Below are positions 6,025 to 7,599 of a DNA stretch of 7,599 bases, piece by piece. A program made the translations under genes and the position numbers. Below the pieces are notes generated by a model. It had not been told where the DNA came from. It searched no databases and saw only the letters and a list, made by a program, of their open reading frames with translations. Numbering within the stretch: the first letter of the stretch is position 1; each line of letters opens with the position of its first letter. The DNA comes from Ramlibacter sp. (lineage in GTDB: Bacteria; Pseudomonadota; Gammaproteobacteria; Burkholderiales; Burkholderiaceae_C). The DNA lies in assembly GCA_026785815.1 (NCBI GenBank), contig JAJAZH010000396.1:1-7599 (forward strand), written 5' to 3'.

Positions 6025-6554
6025 GCGACGGTTCCGCGCCGCTGCCGGAGCTGGAGCTGGAGCTTGAGCTGAATGTCGCGGTCGCCCACTTGGCCGAGCT
6101 GCTCATGGCCAGGGGCTGGAAGCTCGCCACCGCCGAAAGCTGCACCGGCGGCATGATCGCCGCCGCCTGCACTGACCTCGCTGGCTCCAGCCTCTGGTTC
6201 GACCGCGGCTTCGTCACCTATTCCAACGCAGCGAAAAGCCAATCGCTGGGGGTCGACGCCGGCTTGATCGAAGCCCAGGGCGCCGTCAGCGAAGTGGTCG
6301 CGCGCGCCATGGCGTTCGGCGCGGTGCGCCAGTCGCAGGCCCAGGTGGGAGTCGCCGTGACCGGAGTGGCCGGACCCAGCGGCGGCAGCGACGCCAAGCC
6401 GGTCGGCAGCGTGTGGTTCGGCTTCCAGGTGGACGGCGTGCTCAGCAGCGAAACCCGGCGCTTTGCCGGCGACCGCGCCGCAGTGCGCGCGGCGACGGTG
6501 CGCCACGCACTGAACCGCCTGCTGCAATTGCTGGCGCCCGGAGCTCCGCCCTGA
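6021..6554 (+). CDS. pncC: Nicotinamide-nucleotide amidase PncC (CinA C-terminal domain protein)
   Basis: Cytoplasmic amidase that converts nicotinamide mononucleotide to nicotinate mononucleotide in NAD salvage; historically called CinA. It has 177 residues and consists of the CinA C-terminal domain alone, without the MoaB-like N-terminal domain, as in many proteobacteria. Hallmarks are ATAESCTGG with the nucleophile Ser40, FDRGFVTYSNAAKSQSLGV with Tyr67 and Lys72, GAVSEVVA, and AVTGVAGPSGG (112-122) followed by KPVGSVWFG. The GTG start at 6021 overlaps the pgpA stop (GTGA). It is supported by GGAGG at 6011-6015, so earlier starts in the same frame inside pgpA are not needed. A short ELELELEL run at residues 10-17 precedes the domain and derives from a 6-bp repeat. 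It is the last gene of the plus-strand cluster. Confidence 0.96.
   Translation: MSDGSAPLPELELELELNVAVAHLAELLMARGWKLATAESCTGGMIAAACTDLAGSSLWFDRGFVTYSNAAKSQSLGVDAGLIEAQGAVSEVVARAMAFGAVRQSQAQVGVAVTGVAGPSGGSDAKPVGSVWFGFQVDGVLSSETRRFAGDRAAVRAATVRHALNRLLQLLAPGAPP
6048..6071 (+). repeat. Four tandem 6-bp units in the 5' end of pncC
   Basis: GAGCTG, GAGCTG, GAGCTT, GAGCTG in direct succession encode four Glu-Leu pairs before the first conserved helix of PncC. The unit is a multiple of three, so slippage would alter length but not frame. It is the second N-terminal in-frame microrepeat in adjacent genes. Confidence 0.85.
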
Positions 6555-6560
6555 ACGAAC

Positions 6561-6653
6561 CGGTTCCGGCTCAGGCCGGATGGGAACCGCGAATCCTTCC
6601 GGCTCAGGCCGGAAGGGGATGCTACGAATCCTCCCGGCTCAGGCCGGAAGGAT
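6561..6653. repeat. Three-copy palindromic repeat array (REP-like) at the convergent junction
   Basis: Three copies of CCGGCTCAGGCCGG recur with loop centres 33 and 35 bases apart (TCAG at 6571, 6604 and 6639). Each copy folds as a hairpin with a TCAG loop. Copy 1 has TTCCGGC/GCCGGA plus an outer alternative pair CGGTTCC (6561-6567) with GGAACCG (6583-6589). Copy 2 has a perfect nine-pair stem (6595-6603 with 6608-6616). Copy 3 pairs ATCCTCCCGGC with GCCGGAAGGAT with a single C-A mismatch. The flanks CGAATCCT and GGATG are also partly conserved, so the true unit is about 33-35 bp. Copy 3 extends into the nitroreductase gene and supplies its stop. This resembles repetitive extragenic palindromes; no similar copy was seen elsewhere in the window. 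Confidence 0.85.
6595..6616. terminator. Possible bidirectional transcription-stop hairpin
   Basis: The perfect nine-pair GC-rich stem CCTTCCGGC/GCCGGAAGG with a TCAG loop sits between two convergent genes, where a terminator is expected. Neither strand has a run of U after the stem, so it is not a canonical intrinsic terminator. It could act as a barrier to read-through, assist Rho-dependent ending, or protect 3' ends. The assignment rests on position and structure only. Confidence 0.35.
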
Positions 6654-7599
6654 GTGCGACTGAACCCCGCGCCGCGGCGCCGGACCGACTGCGGGAGCAA
6701 ACCCCAGCCGCGTCCACATCTGGACGGTGTAGCGCGGCGCCGGTGCCTGCACCAACTCGTGGATCTGCGCATAGGGCTGCGCCTGCTCGGGATACTCCTG
6801 CAGCGCTTGGGACAGCGGCTGCATAGCCAGTCCTTGCGCTGTCGCCGCCAGCTGCGCCCGCGCATAGGCGCGGCCGGCATTGACCTGGGTCTTGCGGTCG
6901 TTGCCTTCGGTCACCATCCAGAAGAAACCGGGGGTCTGCTCCAGCTTGGCATTGAAGCTCTTGATCTGGCTGGTGATCGCGCTATCGCCTGGTGCCGGCG
7001 GCTTGCTGCGATCGAACATCCCGAGCGTCACCAACGTCCGCACCATCGGCGAATTGAGCGACACACCGTCCCGGTGTTTTGCAATCTCGGCCGGGCCGAC
7101 GCGCATCACGCGTAACGTCTCCATGATGGTTCGCGGTGTCTCCAGCTCGATGCGCCAGGCGTCGGCCGCAATCGCCCGATGCCGCTGCAGCAGCGCCGGA
7201 TCGGAAGGGCCCGCAAAACCGGTGCGGATCGGATACGGGGTCACGCTGGCCGTGATCGCCTGCAGTTGGGCCGCGGAGGGGACCTCGGGCAAGTAAGCCT
7301 CGCGATTGGTGCGACGCGCCAGGATCTGGGCGAACAGCGGATCGGGCCGAACCCTGGCGTCAGCGACCAGCTTGATGCGCGCGGTCGGTCGCCGGTCGGG
7401 GGCGCCGGCGCCGAAGTCGCCCTGCGGAAACAGCTCGATGTCGGCCCGCAATCCCTTTTGCCGCGCGGCCAGGTCCAGCAGTTCGACGAAGGTGCCCTGG
7501 CTCATCATGATCTGCCTGGACAACGGATCGGTTTCGGGCAACAGCCGGGTCAGGTCGCAATACAGCGTGATCTCGTCCGGTTGCCGCAGGTCGACCAAC
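6639..7599 (-). CDS. Nitroreductase-family protein, Acg-like (partial, N-terminus beyond right edge)
   Basis: C-terminal 319 or so residues of a flavin-dependent nitroreductase-fold protein of the Acg-like group, often annotated as Tat-exported. The frame is open to the right edge. The TTG at 7596-7598 is probably an internal leucine rather than a start, because the fragment begins in mid-domain (LVDLRQPDEITLYCDLTRLLP). Family-like features include DPLSRQ, the RRTNREAY motif, GFFWMVTEGNDRKTQVNAGRA and AQGLAMQPLSQALQEYPE. A C-terminal MWTRLGFAPAVGPAPRRGV segment follows. The missing N-terminus would hold the first flavin-binding residues and any Tat signal, so export cannot be judged. The last codons (LPA and stop) are formed by copy 3 of the palindromic repeat. 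The gene converges on pncC. Substrate and role are unknown. Confidence 0.85.
   Translation of the reverse strand, partial: LVDLRQPDEITLYCDLTRLLPETDPLSRQIMMSQGTFVELLDLAARQKGLRADIELFPQGDFGAGAPDRRPTARIKLVADARVRPDPLFAQILARRTNREAYLPEVPSAAQLQAITASVTPYPIRTGFAGPSDPALLQRHRAIAADAWRIELETPRTIMETLRVMRVGPAEIAKHRDGVSLNSPMVRTLVTLGMFDRSKPPAPGDSAITSQIKSFNAKLEQTPGFFWMVTEGNDRKTQVNAGRAYARAQLAATAQGLAMQPLSQALQEYPEQAQPYAQIHELVQAPAPRYTVQMWTRLGFAPAVGPAPRRGVQSHILPA

Noticed and set aside
4482..6527. Very long open frame on the minus strand (681 codons)
   Set aside because: It lies antisense to the Bug, pgpA and pncC genes, whose families are clear. Its translation is low-complexity and rich in His, Gln, Ala and Arg, as expected for a shadow frame in GC-rich DNA.
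6561..6653. Possible small CRISPR array (three regularly spaced repeats)
   Set aside because: The segments between the cores are not unrelated spacers but partly conserved flanks of the same unit. The period is only 33-35 bases, the core is a strong palindrome, and no cas gene is present.
7596..7598. TTG as the true start of the nitroreductase-family protein
   Set aside because: The sequence begins mid-domain, the frame remains open to the window edge, and the family has a substantial N-terminal region before this point; it is read as an internal leucine.

Overview
The window is GC-rich and densely coding, with short intergenic gaps. Gene content and protein style point to a betaproteobacterium of the order Burkholderiales: a ThiL opening with MGEFELI, a Bug-type (TctC) solute receptor, a TctD/TctE-like two-component pair, and PgpA and PncC in the ThiL gene set. 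I cannot place it to genus from sequence alone. No tRNA, rRNA, insertion sequence, CRISPR array or phage gene was seen.

Layout. (1) Positions 1-1718, minus strand: a two-component system, with the response regulator first and the sensor kinase second, overlapping by 14 bases. The kinase runs off the left edge before its ATP-binding domain. (2) Positions 1719-1781: a 63-bp divergent gap that must hold the start signals of both directions. (3) Positions 1782-6554, plus strand: six closely packed genes that look like one transcription unit. They are thiL (thiamine-monophosphate kinase), a secreted SNase-like nuclease, an enolase-superfamily enzyme of the mandelate racemase type, a Bug-family periplasmic receptor, pgpA (phosphatidylglycerophosphatase A) and pncC/cinA-C (nicotinamide-nucleotide amidase). 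(4) Positions 6555-6653: a convergent junction holding three tandem copies of a GC-rich palindrome; the third copy overlaps the stop codon of the next gene. (5) Positions 6639-7599, minus strand: the C-terminal part of an Acg-like nitroreductase-family protein, cut by the right edge.

How the genes fit together. thiL, pgpA and pncC are housekeeping genes often found side by side in this group. Here they are separated by three genes. Two of these, the enolase-superfamily enzyme and the Bug receptor, look like a small capture-and-conversion module for an organic acid or sugar acid. The divergent TctDE-like pair could sense such an acid, but nothing in the sequence proves that it controls these genes. 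No TctA or TctB membrane partner is present in the window, so the receptor is orphan here. The points most worth following are this embedded module and the three-copy palindrome array.
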